A DNA stretch of 64,000 nucleotides from Prorocentrum cordatum (taxonomy: Eukaryota > Sar > Dinophyceae > Prorocentrales > Prorocentraceae), in the NCBI GenBank assembly GCA_963575745.1, contig CAUYUJ010004003.1:1-64000 (forward strand), in the 5' to 3' direction. Position numbers and translations under genes: made by a program. This document shows positions 31,653 to 42,672 of this stretch, piece after piece (position 1 is the first letter of the stretch; each line of letters begins with the position of its first letter). Under the pieces are notes generated by a model. That model saw nothing but the letters and a program-made list of their open reading frames with translations. It was not told the origin of the DNA and made no database searches.

Positions 31653-31985
31653 TTTTCGGTGGTGCAATATGAAACCATATGGGGCCATCCAAATGGTGCA
31701 AGAGATATGACACGCATGGCTAATGAGACATCGGGATAGAAGCACAGGCGAGAGACGTGCACAATGTAAGGACAGGTCCAGGGTGGCTGTGAGAGGGCAG
31801 CTTGAGCCCAGGCAGCCGCGGGGAAGGCTGCTAAGGGCGGCACCAAATCAAACGGTCTCTCAAGGCTACCGCGTGCACATCGCACTACTGTGCTCATGGA
31901 ACACTTTTTCCGGTGGTGCAATCTGATGCCATTTGGGGCCATCCAGATGGTGCAAGAGATACGACATGCATGGCTAAGTAGACAT
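31653..31985 (+). repeat. local direct repeat pair
   Basis: Positions 31653-31728 and 31908-31985 share GGTGGTGCAAT, GGGGCCATCCA and ATGGTGCAAGAGATA with about 85 percent identity by eye, offset 255 bp. Confidence 0.85.
31797..31861 (-). repeat. dispersed repeat J, copy downstream of the DIRS element
   Basis: CAGCTTGAGCCCAGGCAGCC continuing through GCGGGGAAGGCTGCTAAGGG is identical for about 45 bp to 38519-38583 and weakly similar for 30 bp more. The two copies lie on either side of the DIRS-type element in the same orientation. Confidence 0.88.
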
Positions 31986-32779
31986 CCGAAGTATTCGCAT
32001 AGTCGAAGTTCTCAGCGAAGCGGTACCACAGGGAGCGGACACGGCGGCAACCCTGGGATCGGCGGCGGCAGCAGGGACGTGTCTGAATCACGCATTGATT
32101 AACATACGCCATAGCAGTGCAGCAAGGCGGTGCGGATATTCAGCGGCCTTGCTCGTCATTGCCTTTCCCTCGAAAACAACGTGCTTATTTCCTGGCCTGA
32201 AGGGGCGCTGGCCATGCTTCCCATGGTAACGCAGCCTCCCAAAATTCGCCTGACAAGCGTCGCCGGAGGCCATCGTGAAGCCAAACATGATCCTTGTGGC
32301 CTTTCTTCACCTGGACCCACATGCACATCGATGGAGATCCAACGCTCTGGAAAACGTCAATACATTATCTTGCATCTTTCGAACACGCCACATAAACGGA
32401 GTCGAAGGGTTCTCTGGAGCATAAGGTACACCGTTTCTCAAACAGAGACTGATGATATACATTGCAACATCGAGAGACAAGTTACCGATCTTCACAGCTT
32501 CTTTGTTCGATCCAGTCAAACCTGGTAGACCTCCGGGATGTTCAAAGCTTCTGACGGGGTAACGAGGGCGATGGTGAAGGCATCACTGCCTTCACCAGAC
32601 CAAATCGGAAGTGCCGCTCAAGCATTTTTCAGGTTGCGAGAGCTACACGCGTCTTGGTCTGGTCCATGCCGCAGGTCCAAGCTCGCGGCCTGATAACCAG
32701 ACAGTCGCGCTTGCTTGGCCGCGCCACCGCTTCCAGAAAACAACAAACATTTAGCAAATGCGGCGCAGCCTGCATGCGG
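31986..32779. other. unassigned stretch right of repeat J
   Basis: Two - strand frames (32088-32288 and 32307-32519) have natural-looking composition, such as AEYPHRLAALLWR and DNVLTFSRALDLHRC. I do not recognise a family. They could belong to another decayed element. Confidence 0.4.
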
Positions 32780-32789
32780 AGCTGCTGGC

Positions 32790-33077
32790 TTAGAGGCCCT
32801 TCCGAAGGGCCTGGCGGTCGGCGTGCGGCGGCGCCGCAGCGGCTCGGCCCAGTAGCAGTGCGTCCTCCAGCTGCCTGGGCGCCGTCACGCAGCGCGCCTT
32901 GGCCAGATCCGACAGGCGCTCCCAGCGTTCGTTCAGCCGACCCGACTTTTCGTATTTCTTCGCCGACGTCAGCGCAGCCCATCTTCCTCGCTTCTGGACC
33001 TCCTCTTGTGAGCGCGTTCCCGTGCCCCGATCCAGCGATGCCCCGCTGTGCTGGCCTGGGCGCGGCGCGGCATCCAC
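32790..33077 (-). pseudogene. tyrosine recombinase, catalytic C-terminal part
   Basis: The frame contains HSGASLDRG, EVQKRGRWAA and SAKKYEKSGRLNERW within 45 residues. In DIRS-type recombinases this region carries the catalytic His, the second Arg (here in KRGRW) and the nucleophilic Tyr (here in KKYEK, near 32950). The residue before HSG is Gln, where I expect Arg. The catalytic N-terminal half is in another frame at 33300-34340, so at least one frameshift separates them. Confidence 0.72.
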
Positions 33078-33299
33078 CCCGATATTCAGAGCGGCTCGTC
33101 TGAAAGGGGTTCAGGGGCTGAGGGCGGCTCAAGCCCAAGAGGGGCTGGGATGACTTGCGATCATTGTTCTTGATTTCGCAGGCGTGAAAGGGTCCGCTGG
33201 GCCCCGCCTGGGCCAAGAAGCTGGCAGCTGTCTCTACGAGGCCTTCTAGAGCAGAGAGCTCAGCGCCAGTGACTGTGGGGCCGCGGGGGAGCCGGCGCG

Positions 33300-34340
33300 C
33301 TACCTGCACGACGCCCCTCCAAATGAGGGGATCACGCGGGCGAGAGGGAGGGGCAGAGGGATCGCGCGATCTTTGAGCGCCTTGAACACGTAGCTCATCA
33401 AAGGGCAACGGCCCGAGTCGCAAGGTATCGTGTCGTCCGCCGATCCTACCTTGCTCCGAGCAGCCCCTGTCTCTGGAAACAGCCGCACAACCCAACTTTG
33501 AACTGCGTGTTCGCTCGGAGCCAGGAAAGAGTTGCTCGTCAGTCCCAGCATCTCCCCTAGCCGCAGATAGCACTCCACCATGATGAGCACCATGGCGGGT
33601 GCCAGCGGGGCTCCTAGGCGACGCAGCTCTACCGCCAGGGCCGACCAGATCGCGAACGCCAAAGGCTTCCGCGAGCGAGATGGTGACAGCTTCTTCCAGC
33701 CCTTCAAGCAACGGAGAGAGCGCGGCAGGCGCAGGCCCCTCAAGCGACCATAGTCCTGGTGGAAGAACACGATGCCCGCTGGCAGCTTTTCCCCCCGCCA
33801 GGACTTCACCCCCTTCAGCAACTCGAGGTTCATGTGCTCGACGAGTAGCGCACGCAACTCGGGCGGCTCGGGAAGGGCCTCGATCGAAAACTGGGCCCAG
33901 ACGCAGAACGCGAGGACGCACTGGAGGTAGGTTTCCAGCGTCGCAGCCCTCACCGACCTTCGCTCGATGTAGCTGATGCCCAGCTCCTGGTTGGCAGCGG
34001 CTGCCTGCTCGCCCTCCAGCTCGGCGATCGCCCGGCGTGCCCTCGCCTTGCCCCGGGTCTCGAGGCGCCGAAAACAGCGGGCGTTCACCCTGGGATCCTC
34101 GGCGTCGCTGCTCTCTCCGCTCGCGCTCTCGCCCGCGCCCTCGGCGGCCCCGTGGGCCGTGGGCCCGGGCGCCAGCGTCGACCCCTCGCGCTGCTCCGCC
34201 TCCAGGAAGCCCTCGACGGACTTCACGCGCGCTGGGGGCGCCGAGGCCTGATCGCGTCGAGCCCGTGCCTCGGATCCGGCGTCCCCGCCCTCCGCGGCGC
34301 CGGAGTGCCCAGTGGCGGCCGCCCTCCTGGCCCCGCGCAT
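33300..34340 (-). pseudogene. tyrosine recombinase, N-terminal and core part
   Basis: A 346-residue frame. The first 110 residues are low-complexity Ala/Glu-rich. A helical SAM-like DNA-binding segment follows (SYIERRSVRAATLETYLQ, EHMNLELLKGVKSWRGE, about 33960-33790). The core contains VECYLRLGEMLGLTSN (about 33585-33540), whose YLRLGE supplies the first catalytic Arg of the family. The frame ends at 33300, and the His, Arg and Tyr continue in another frame at 32790-33077. Confidence 0.72.
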
Positions 34341-34475
34341 AGCGTGCGCGCTCGGCTCCTGGCAGAGGGGCTCGGCGCCGGCGCCGCTGCGGGCTCCAGG
34401 CTCAGCGTCCTCCGCCGCGCGCTCTCGCGCGCCGCAGGGGCCCCCGGCGGGGGTGTCGCCGGGAATGGGACAAAC

Positions 34476-35318
34476 CTAAGCTGAATGCGAGTTTGAGCCC
34501 AGATGGGAGACAAGAGTTTTGGCATGATCGTAGTGGGGATCAAACTTTCGACTTCCTTCGTCGCCAGAATTCAATTCGCTTGGGATCCACCTCGCGACGA
34601 ACATTATGTCCCGGGCAAGACAGAGAGCGGCGAAGCGACGGACCTGAATTAGAAGCCGAAGTTCCCTGGACCCGAGGCGGTAAAAATGCAGCGCCACTGC
34701 GAGATTGTCTCCTACCAGAAAACACGGCTTTGTTTTACTGGCTGGCAGTGCGCAGCCCGAGACGCGGCGGCCTTCGCAAGCGCCCGAGCCTCGAGGCCAA
34801 GGATATCATCTCCGAACACCCACCTGTCGGCCATGACTGCGATCCAGTGGGAGTCGTGGACCAACGAACTGGGCGCCTCAGGAAAGCTGGGATCGGCCTC
34901 CCAACGCTCGCTGTCCAGCGCGCGCCTGAGGTCGGCGTTGCTGCGGCGAGCCGCCAGCGTCCCGGATGACCTCGCCGGTGGAGCTGTCCGGCAGGAAACC
35001 AGCGCGCTCAAAAGCGTGCTGCCGCGCCAGCCCAGCGCCAAGCCGCCGCCGCGACAGCTCGGATGCCCGCCCGATTTCGGCCACGGTCGCGGGCTCGAAG
35101 CAGGCCGCCGCCACGCCGTAGCCGTACAGGCTCGCGTCCGAAGAGTAGACGATGGGGGCCCACCCTCTGGTCCAGCGCGACTCCAGCAGCGCCGTGATGC
35201 TGAGGTAACTCTCGAGCTCCTCTCGCACCGTAGGCCACAGCATGGAGAAAGCGTGGTCGCTCTGCGCCGCGAACGCATGCGCCGAATTGAATATGGACAG
35301 AACCTCGCGACGAACCAA
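34476..35318 (-). pseudogene. RNase H domain of the DIRS-type element
   Basis: Three consecutive frames make up the domain. The first (34878-35318) has REELESYLSITALLES and IVYSSDASLYGYGVAA, the SDAS...GYG signature of retroelement RNase H. The second (34712 onward) has PEAPSSLVHDSHWIAVMADR and ILGLEARALAKA, including the LEARA motif with the catalytic Glu. The third (34476-34697) ends ARWIPSELNSGDEGSR, the final motif preceding the recombinase. Two frameshifts interrupt it. Confidence 0.75.
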
Positions 35319-35354
35319 GGCTATGAACGCCGCGTGGACCAGCGCCGTCGCCAG

Positions 35355-36600
35355 TTACCAACCTGCGACCTTGCGACGCCTGAGCAAGCATCGGAAGCCC
35401 TTGCGCACAATGGCGAACCGCTCGTCCGTCGGACGTGTTGCTTGGTTGCCGTCGACGTAACAGCCGAGGGTCCGCCCGCCACTGGGCTGCACCTCCACCC
35501 AATGGAACTTCAGCTGGTCGCTCTCGAAGTCCCGCTGCGCCTTGGTCAACGCGGCCTGTGCGAGGCGCTCCTCCAGCCCGATGGCCTCCGCGTTGTCAAC
35601 GTGCATGAAATGACCAAGGCAGCTGTCCGACGTTTCGGCCCTGAGCACCAGAGGCGGGCCCCGATCGCTCAAGCGCGCTGCCGCTGAGCGAAGGTTGCCG
35701 ATCCAAACGAGCCTGGTTCGCGGCCTGTTCGAAATACAAGGACAGCGAAAAACCCATAGGAATACTCTGACTCATGGGCCACACCTGTTCGCCCATGGCC
35801 ACAGGCGATCCCTGGACCAACGCCGCTCCAGTCACAAAGGCATCCAGTGGCGGCCAGCAGAAGTAACGCCTGATACCGCCCTCCAGCTTCATCCCGTGGA
35901 GACATTCGGCGACGTCGCCAACTCCCAGCACCGCGCGTAGCTCCGCCAAGTCACGCCCCTCCAGCGATGGCATCTCGGTGCGACCGAGCCCCTCGCCCGA
36001 CAGTAGATCCATGCCCGGTGGAGGACGAAATAATGCGTTGCCGCGCCTGCAGTCGACGATGAGCCGAGGGCGCGCTCCATCATTCTTCTTCACGAAAAAA
36101 AAAAACAAGCCCAACACGCTCAAAAGCCGTCGCGTCAACGTGGCGAGGCCGACCGACAAGGTGCGCCTGACGAACTTCCCATGGCTCCGAGGTCGCTGGA
36201 GCAGAAGGAGGTCGGTGAGACGCCCAGGGAGTCCGTGAATCTCCTGCATTAAAGCGGCCTCCTTTGGCGGAACCAGCATCCTGGTGGCGAGCTCCTTGAG
36301 ATAGAGCCTCGCCTGCGCGGGCAGCGTGGTCGCCAGACTGGGAGCGTCGACGACGCTCTCGGGCAAACTGGCCCGCGAGTACTCGTGGGAGCTCATGCTG
36401 GTGGAGCCAAGCGGGGCGTATCCCGCTTTGCCCTTGACAGGCCGGGCGAGAGCTTCCTCCTCCGTGATGGCGCTGTCAACGCCGACCCAACGGCGGGCCG
36501 CCGCAAAGACGCGCTGCTGCACATCCACCCGTATGGCTTTCATCTTGAGGCGGCTCACCTCCCCCCTGTGGAGATCTGCCGGCTCTGCGGACACCCCCAT
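35355..36600 (-). pseudogene. reverse transcriptase of the DIRS-type element
   Basis: The frame 35596-36600 has FVKKNDGARPRLIVDCRRGN (about 36107-36050, finger motif), LAELRAVLGVGDVAECLHGM and WPMSQSIPMGFSLSLYFEQ (palm). The catalytic motif follows in the next frame (35355-35672) as FMHVDNAEAIGLEE, so the usual Y-x-D-D is H-V-D-N. Asn at the last position is familiar to me from this group but I cannot verify that. An 11-base A run (36096-36106) in the finger region encodes FFFFVKK and is a slippage risk. One frameshift lies at about 35650. Confidence 0.77.
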
Positions 36601-36798
36601 GTAAATAATTCAAACTGCTGCCGGCTGCGTTGCCGTCCCGTAGCCAGCGGCGCCGTTGGGGCCTGCTGAGGCCCTCGCGCCACTCCTCCGGCAAGGCCGT
36701 GAGTGGGGCCAGCGGCAAGAACGGCGATCCCTGCAGCCCCTGATTGCCCTCGCGTCTGGGGGGCGCGGTCGGGCTCCCGTGCCCCTCCGCCTGGCGCG

Positions 36799-37467
36799 TC
36801 ATGTGGCCGGCGGGCGGGGCCCGCGACCCCGCCCGCCTCGCCTGCCTCTGCCGCGCCCGTCGTCGCCGCCTGCCTCGGCCCTCGGGGGGCCCCCGGCAGC
36901 TGCCAGCCAGCGAGCGCCCAGGGCCGCCGCCTCAGCCCGCGAGGCCTCCGCGGGCGTGACTCCCGGGGCCTTCGCGCGGGCCCGCGCCGCCTCCAACTCA
37001 TGCTCTTTCCTCGAGAGGCGGCTGGCATAGCTCCTGAGCGCGTCGGGCGCGAGGTCTAGCGGGTTAGACGTCCCCGCCAGGTGCTTCGCCGCCCCCCAAT
37101 TGGCCTGGTCCGCTCCATGCGCGTAGGCCTCCGTGTACCGGAGCAGCCTCCTAGCGACCACCTCTAGCGACGCGAGGGCCCCCATGTTGACCTGGTCGTC
37201 AGTCCCAGCCAGGTGCACGCACTCTATCAAAGACTGCACCTCGTGGTATGTTCTGTCCCGACGGGACAGCCCAGTCTCCTTGCACCACCAGATCTTCGGC
37301 CCCCCAAGTGGCGATACTTCTTTCGGCGCACCTCCAGACAAGCGGGGGGGGGCCGCAGACTTGAATATGTGAAGACCTCTTGGGTGCCCTCCTGCACCAC
37401 TTTGCGCAATTCCTCGAAGCGCGCTCCTGTCTCGCCCACGTCGATCCAGCACGTGCGAAGGCCCCAC
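36799..37467 (-). pseudogene. gag-like protein of the DIRS-type element
   Basis: The middle of this 222-residue frame reads YHEVQSLIECVHLAGTDDQ, then NMGALASLEVVARRLL, YAHGADQANWGAAKHLAG and LRSYASRLSRKEHELEAARA. I associate this arrangement with gag-like proteins preceding RT in dinoflagellate elements, from memory and unverified. The C-terminus is Ala/Arg-rich and charged, plausible for nucleic-acid binding. A short Tyr/Leu-rich frame (36476-36802) may be the true C-terminus before RT. Confidence 0.6.
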
Positions 37468-37473
37468 TGGGCC

Positions 37474-38300
37474 TCAGCGCCTGCAGAGGCCGCGGCGGCG
37501 GGCGTGCCGCCAAGCACCTCTCCGGGCGGCGTAGGCGCGCCCTCGGCAGTGGAGCGCAGCGTGTCGTCCGACCTCGACCTCGGGGGCCGTGCAGTCGGCG
37601 GCGACCAGCTTCCCGTCCGTCCAAGAGCCAGCGTCCTCGTCCTTTCCGTACTCGATAGGGTGCCAGTCGCCGTGCTCGTTGCGATCCAGGCCGAACCGCC
37701 CTCGCAGCACCGCCGACGCGGTCAGCTCCACCTGCTGGCAGTAGCTGCCGGCGTCCTCCAGCGCAGCGGCGACCCAGGCGCCGGGCGGATTCTCCTCGGG
37801 CGGCGGGAGCGGCGGCGGCGCCGCGTCGGCGAGCGGGGCCAGGTCGGGGCCGCCGTCAGCACCCGCGGCGGTGGTCTTGTGGCGCAGCCGTCGGCGCCGC
37901 ACGCGGGGCACCTCCGCCGTGGCCAACGGCGGGATCGGCAGCCGGCGCCCTGGCCAATCTTGGCCATCACTTGATCACCAGTCAGCGCCGTGCTCGAGCG
38001 CGGCCTCGCCCCGCCGGCGGCGCGCGAGCGTCGGCGCCTCGTCTCGCTGCAGCTCGCGGCTGAACGCCGCCGCTTTCCTCGCCCCCGCCGGGTGCCGGCG
38101 ACGGCCTGTCATGGCCACGAGGCTGGAATAGTCACTCAGCTCATCAGCATGCGAATCGTTTTCCGCCGTGTGCACTATCCAGGGCGCGCAATCCTCCGCG
38201 GCTGGCCAGCGCAGAACGCGCCGGCGCCCGTCCTCCTCGAACTGCACCAGCACCCACGGGCCTGGAGAGGCGCCGCCCAGCGCCATCACGCCACGTGGAT
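37474..38300 (-). pseudogene. N-terminal region preceding the gag-like protein
   Basis: Two frames in series. The first (about 38300-38100) reads WVLVQFEEDGRRRVLRWP and WIVHTAENDSHADELSDYSS. The second (37474-37926) reads SYCQQVELTASAVLRGRFG and EHGDWHPIEYGKDED. Both have natural composition and lie directly upstream of the gag-like frame, so they are probably its N-terminal part. No enzymatic motif is visible. Confidence 0.5.
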
Positions 38301-38518
38301 GCGCGCAGGGCGCAGCGGCTCCTTCGCGCGCTGCGCCGATGTCCTGCTGGCCAGGTCGTCGCCGAGCTGTCCTCCAGCTCGTGGCCAGGGCCGTCTCGCG
38401 GCCACTCCAGTGCAGGCTCAGGGGCCAGCGCAGGCCCCAGCACCAGCTGCGTGGAGAAACCCGAAGGTGATCAGGGCAGCCACCGCGCTTGCCGGGCCAT
38501 GCGGCTGCATGCCCGCTT

Positions 38519-38583
38519 GCAGCTTGAGCCCAGGCAGCCGCGGGGAAGGCTGCTAAGGGCGGCAACGAGTCAAGCGGTCTCTC
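38519..38583 (-). repeat. dispersed repeat J, copy upstream of the DIRS element
   Basis: GCAGCTTGAGCCCAGGCAGC through AAGGCTGCTAAGGGCGGCA, identical over about 45 bp to 31797-31861. On the - strand both copies read PPLAAFPAAAWAQAA, so similarity through coding relatedness is also possible. Confidence 0.88.
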
Positions 38584-38638
38584 CAAGCAAACAAATGCAC
38601 GTCGCACTGCCATGGCCGGGCCAGGCTCTGCGAATCTC

Positions 38639-41019
38639 CTAGAGCGCCGACGCGAGGCGGCGCGGGTCGCCCTCCCGGTCGAGCCCGCCCACGAAACGCG
38701 CGGGGGCGCCATGACCGGCTGCGCCGCCGCGAAGGAAAAAGGTCGGCAAGACTCGCGCGGGGCGCGCTGCAACGGCGGATGAGACGAAGATCGCGAAGAC
38801 GAAGAAAAGATGCCTGACCACCGAGACGTGCAGCTCCAATCGCAGCATCGCCAGCGCGACGCCGAGCTCGGTGGCTGCCGGCGGGGTGCAAGCCTTCGCG
38901 GGCATCGCATGCGGGTGCAGCACCATGGTCGGCCGCATCGTCCTCGCAAGCCAGCCGTCGTTGGCCGCCGCCGGGCTGAGGGCCGCAGCAATCGCGGAGG
39001 CGGCGCCGCCGTCGGCAGCGTCGAGACCGAGCCTCTGGTTGGAAACTGCGGCGTCGGCGTCGTCGTCATCCAGTTCTCCAAGGATATCCCGCTGACCAGC
39101 AGGAGACTCGCGCGCAGAAGGTGCGCGGTGTCCACGAGGGCCCCGAAGTCCAGTGGGGGGCGTTTGCGCTGCGGGGCCTCGCAGCCCAGCAGGGTCCAAA
39201 AGGCAAGCTTCGCAGGCGGGGGCGGCTCCATCGCCGACGGCATCGGGGTCGAAAGTGGGCCTTTGACGAGCGCCATCATCGGCGGCGCCGTGGCCGGGGC
39301 CGCCAGGGGGGCCCAGCTGTCCCGCGGGGGGCTTGCGCGCAGAAGGTGCCCGAAGCCCATGATGGTCCCGAAGTCCCGCGCGAGTGTCGAGCGAAGGTGC
39401 TGAATCGGCAGCCAGCCCGACGAGCGCATGCAAGTCTGGCGCAGCGTGACCGGCCGCCCGAGCGTCGCCGTCAAAGGCTGACCGTCGGCGTGCGCGGGGA
39501 AGGTGGCGAAGGCGATCGTGTTCAGCAGCAGTGACATCCTCTGTCATTTCTGTCAGGCAAGCCGAGCGAGTGGAGATTCTCGGGCCCACCTGGGGAAGCA
39601 GCAGGCAGTGGAGATCGCGCGCGGCGTCAGCGCGGAGCCTGTGCCCATCGGCGTCGCGATCGGCAGCGCGGCGCCGATCCGCGGCAAAGGCGCGATGCGG
39701 ACCGCCGTCTGCAGCAGGTAGGTCGACGCGTTGAGCTGTAAAATCGTCGCGCAGAGGGCCGCCGCCGCCGCTCGCGGCGCGAGGGGGCCCGCCAGCAGCG
39801 CGAGGAGCAAGGGGGCGTCATCGCGCCCCAGGGGGGGGGGGTCTGCGCGAGAACCGCGCGGACTGGCCCTCGGACCGAGGATGGGTCCCGCCCGAACCTA
39901 GAAGAGCACGCAGGGCGCCGCCAGGAGGGGCGCCAGGATGCGCCAGGTTCGTCATCGGGTTCTCGGGCAGAGTCGCGTCGACTACGTCCAGCGGCGAGGC
40001 CCGACACAATGAGAGGAGCTGCAAGCTCGGTGCTGGAAGCTTGGCCCTGACCGCGCAAAGGAGAAGTGTCGCCACCTGGGGAAGCGGTCGCAACGGGGTG
40101 GGCTTGCACGCGTTGTGGAACACCGCGGGCAACGCGCTCTTCGAACAATGAGAACTCGACCTCGAAGTCAGCATCCTGCACGATTGTGTCGCTCAGCGCG
40201 AAGGCGGTCTGGGTGTGCTCGTCGTCGCTCCAAACACGTTCGGTCACGCTGGGCGGTCACGTCGCATCAGAGGATCAACCGCGCGGAGGCGAAGGGGAAA
40301 AAGACGAGGCAACCGAAAGACGTTGCCGTTGCAGTTCGGAAAGGAAAATCACCACTTGCGGGATGTCAGGGCCATCGCATGCCGCGATCGGGTAGAGCGC
40401 GGGCTGGTTGTAGGCAGCGCGCAACTGGTTGAACGAGGCGAACAGTGACGGAATGTTGTACGAAAAGACACTGAGCATGCACGACACGGTATTGATATTG
40501 CTATCCAGCGGAGGCGGCGCCAGCGAAGCAAGGCGCAGCGGTGCCTTGGCGCCAGCCCGCGCGCCCTTCGCAGTGGGCGAGACAACGGGAAGACAACGAA
40601 CGCGGTGTTTAGCGCGGCCTGCTTGCGAGCTGATGGTGCGCGGCTGCTTGATGGAGTCGCCGTCGAAAAACCCACTAACATGGGCAATCGGCCGCCGAAG
40701 ACTCTGAGCATGAGTCCCTGTGACCGACTGCAGCTGCGCATGCGCCATGAGGCGGTTCGCCGTGCGCCTAAGGTTCGGGTGTAAGCAGGACGGGACGAGC
40801 GGGTGGGACATCCCCGAGGGTCGATTCCTCACATAGCCGCGGGCACGGGCGCGAACGCGACCCAGACGAAGTTTGCCTGGAGAACAGCAGTGCACCATGC
40901 AGAAGGTACTAGCGCAGCTTACGAATACCAGAACATGTTACCCAAGTCGGCCACGGCGCGCGCCATTGCATGCTGAAGCGGATGGGGCGCGTGCGGGGCC
41001 ACGGCCTCACAACATGTGA
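38639..41019 (-). pseudogene. possible spliced-leader-tagged retrocopy of an unknown gene
   Basis: Downstream of the spliced-leader relic at 41020, several - strand frames look like protein. 40275-40898 contains SVFSYNIPSLFASFNQLR and IPQVVIFLSELQRQRLS. 39627-40247 contains ALSDTIVQDADFEVEFSLFE. 39553-39810 contains a hydrophobic stretch ending LQLNASTYLLQTAVRIAPL. 38639-39589 (316 codons) ends with a membrane-like segment, LHVSVVRHLFFVFAIFVSS. No family is recognised and the frames do not join without shifts. The best reading is a decayed retrocopy, with the real length unknown. Confidence 0.35.
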
Positions 41020-41041
41020 CTTGAGCCAAAGTGGCTACGGA
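41020..41041 (-). other. relict dinoflagellate spliced leader
   Basis: On the - strand these 22 bases match the dinoflagellate trans-spliced leader (D-CCGTAGCCATTTTGGCTCAAG) at 21 positions. The single difference is T to C at position 11. Spliced leaders are added to mRNA 5' ends by trans-splicing, so a genomic copy beside coding-like DNA implies reverse transcription and reinsertion of an mRNA. Confidence 0.88.
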
Positions 41042-41289
41042 AGTATATGGGAGGAAGGAGGAGGGGGAGGAGGAAGGAAATCCGCCGATCCGGCGTGTGA
41101 GTTTCAAGGAGTCTCAGCTACAGCCTCGAGGCTGAGCTTCAGCCTCTGGGGGGGTCGCCGGGGTGGCTCTGCCGGGGAAGGGGGGGTGGGGGGGGGGGGG
41201 GGGGGTGCGAGTTTCCGGCGAACCCCGGGGCCGCTCCGGGGGAGTGGAAGATAGGGGGGGGGGGGGCGCCATGCTCCGCTTTTTCCGGC

Positions 41290-41840
41290 GCTTTGGAGGA
41301 GGGGGGGGGCCCAAGAGACCCCCAAGGGGTTCCAAGAGGGCCCCGAGTCGCCGAAAAATCGCTCCAAGACGCCCGAGATGGCCTCCAGACGGCCCAAGGT
41401 GTCTCCAAGACGCCCCAAGAAGCTTCCAAGAGGCCTCCCAAGAGGGCCCCAAGAGGCCAGAATCGTTGATTTTCATTGGTTTTTTCAGGGTTTTTAGCGT
41501 TCTTGCCTTTTCGGGCGTCCGACGCTCGAAGACGGCCCAAGAGGCCCCCAAGTCCGTCCCAAGACGGCCCACGATGCTTCCAACACGGCCCAAGAGAGCC
41601 CCAAGACGGCCCAAGAGGGCCCCAAGACGGCCCAAGAGGGCCTCTGGACAGCCCAAGAAGGCCCCAAGAGAGCCCCAAGAGGGGCCCAAGAGGGGGACCA
41701 CGAACCGAAAGAACCGAGCTTTCCGCCCCAAGAGGCCCCCAGGAGGCCCCAAGAGACCCCCAAGGGGCCCCAAGAAGCCCACAAGAGGCCCAAAAGAGGT
41801 TCCAAGAGGCCCCAAAACAGCTCCCCAGAGGCCTCCAGAC
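41290..41840 (+). repeat. degenerate CCAAGAGGCCCC minisatellite
   Basis: Dozens of CCAAGACGGCC and CCAAGAGGCCCC units at 10-18 bp spacing. A long Arg/Pro/Lys-rich frame crosses it and is not taken as a gene. Confidence 0.85.
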
Positions 41841-42044
41841 TGCCTCCGGCAGGCCCCCGGTTTCTTCCGCGGCACCGCCCAGGGCGCCACCGGCAGGATG
41901 TCCTCCGTCTCATCGTTTTCCTTCAAGTTATCGCCTCTTCCTCATTCTCCTCCTCCTCCTCTGCGACCTCACTCCTATCCCTCAACGATCGCGTCACCGA
42001 GTGCCTCTTCTTTGAAACATCCTCGCTCTTCAAACGCACATCCA

Positions 42045-42290
42045 TACACACATGCATACATACCTACATTTAAACACATTTGCATACATAGAAAAACAAT
42101 CTTCCAGACATACATACTTACATTCACACACATACACACATATTATCATACACACATACAAACATACATACAAACTAAATACATACATACGCGCACAAGC
42201 ATACATACATACATACGTACCTACACACAGGCACACATGATCAATGCATGCATACATGCATGCACGCGTACATACACACACATATATCGT
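42045..42290. repeat. CATA/CACA-rich array
   Basis: Degenerate CATACATA and CACACATA repeats of about 240 bp. Confidence 0.9.
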
Positions 42291-42359
42291 GAAACTCACC
42301 GCGTGCTCGAAACTTGAGAGAGACCGCGGGAAGTCGAGAGAAGCCGCGGAACGAGGCCT

Positions 42360-42385
42360 CTACTACTACTACCACTACTACCACA

Positions 42386-42442
<57 letters not shown>

Positions 42443-42487
42443 GCTACTACTACTACTACTACTACTACTAATACTACTACTAGTACT
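42360..42487. repeat. TAC microsatellite
   Basis: Tandem TAC triplets, nearly pure. Confidence 0.95.
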
Positions 42488-42672
42488 ACAGGAGCGTTTC
42501 CCAACTAGTATGTGTGTGTGGGTGATGCTGTGTGCGCATGTCTGCGGCGCAGGTTAAGTGGTGTGACTGTGTGTGTGCGTTTGAGTGTGCGCCCATAATT
42601 TCTGCGTCTGGAGAATAACCCCGAGCGACCCGGATCGGCGGCACTGGCCGAAGGCCACTACAATAAGAAAAG

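Larger units (their letters stand above)
32780..38300 (-). mobile_element. DIRS-type tyrosine-recombinase retrotransposon, frameshifted
   Basis: Reading on the - strand the order is gag-like protein, reverse transcriptase, RNase H, tyrosine recombinase. That domain order defines DIRS-like retrotransposons, which integrate with a tyrosine recombinase instead of a DDE integrase. All modules are recognisable but spread over at least seven frames, so this copy is probably dead. A 65-bp direct repeat (31797-31861 and 38519-38583) brackets it and may be part of its terminal repeats. The individual modules are listed separately. Confidence 0.82.
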
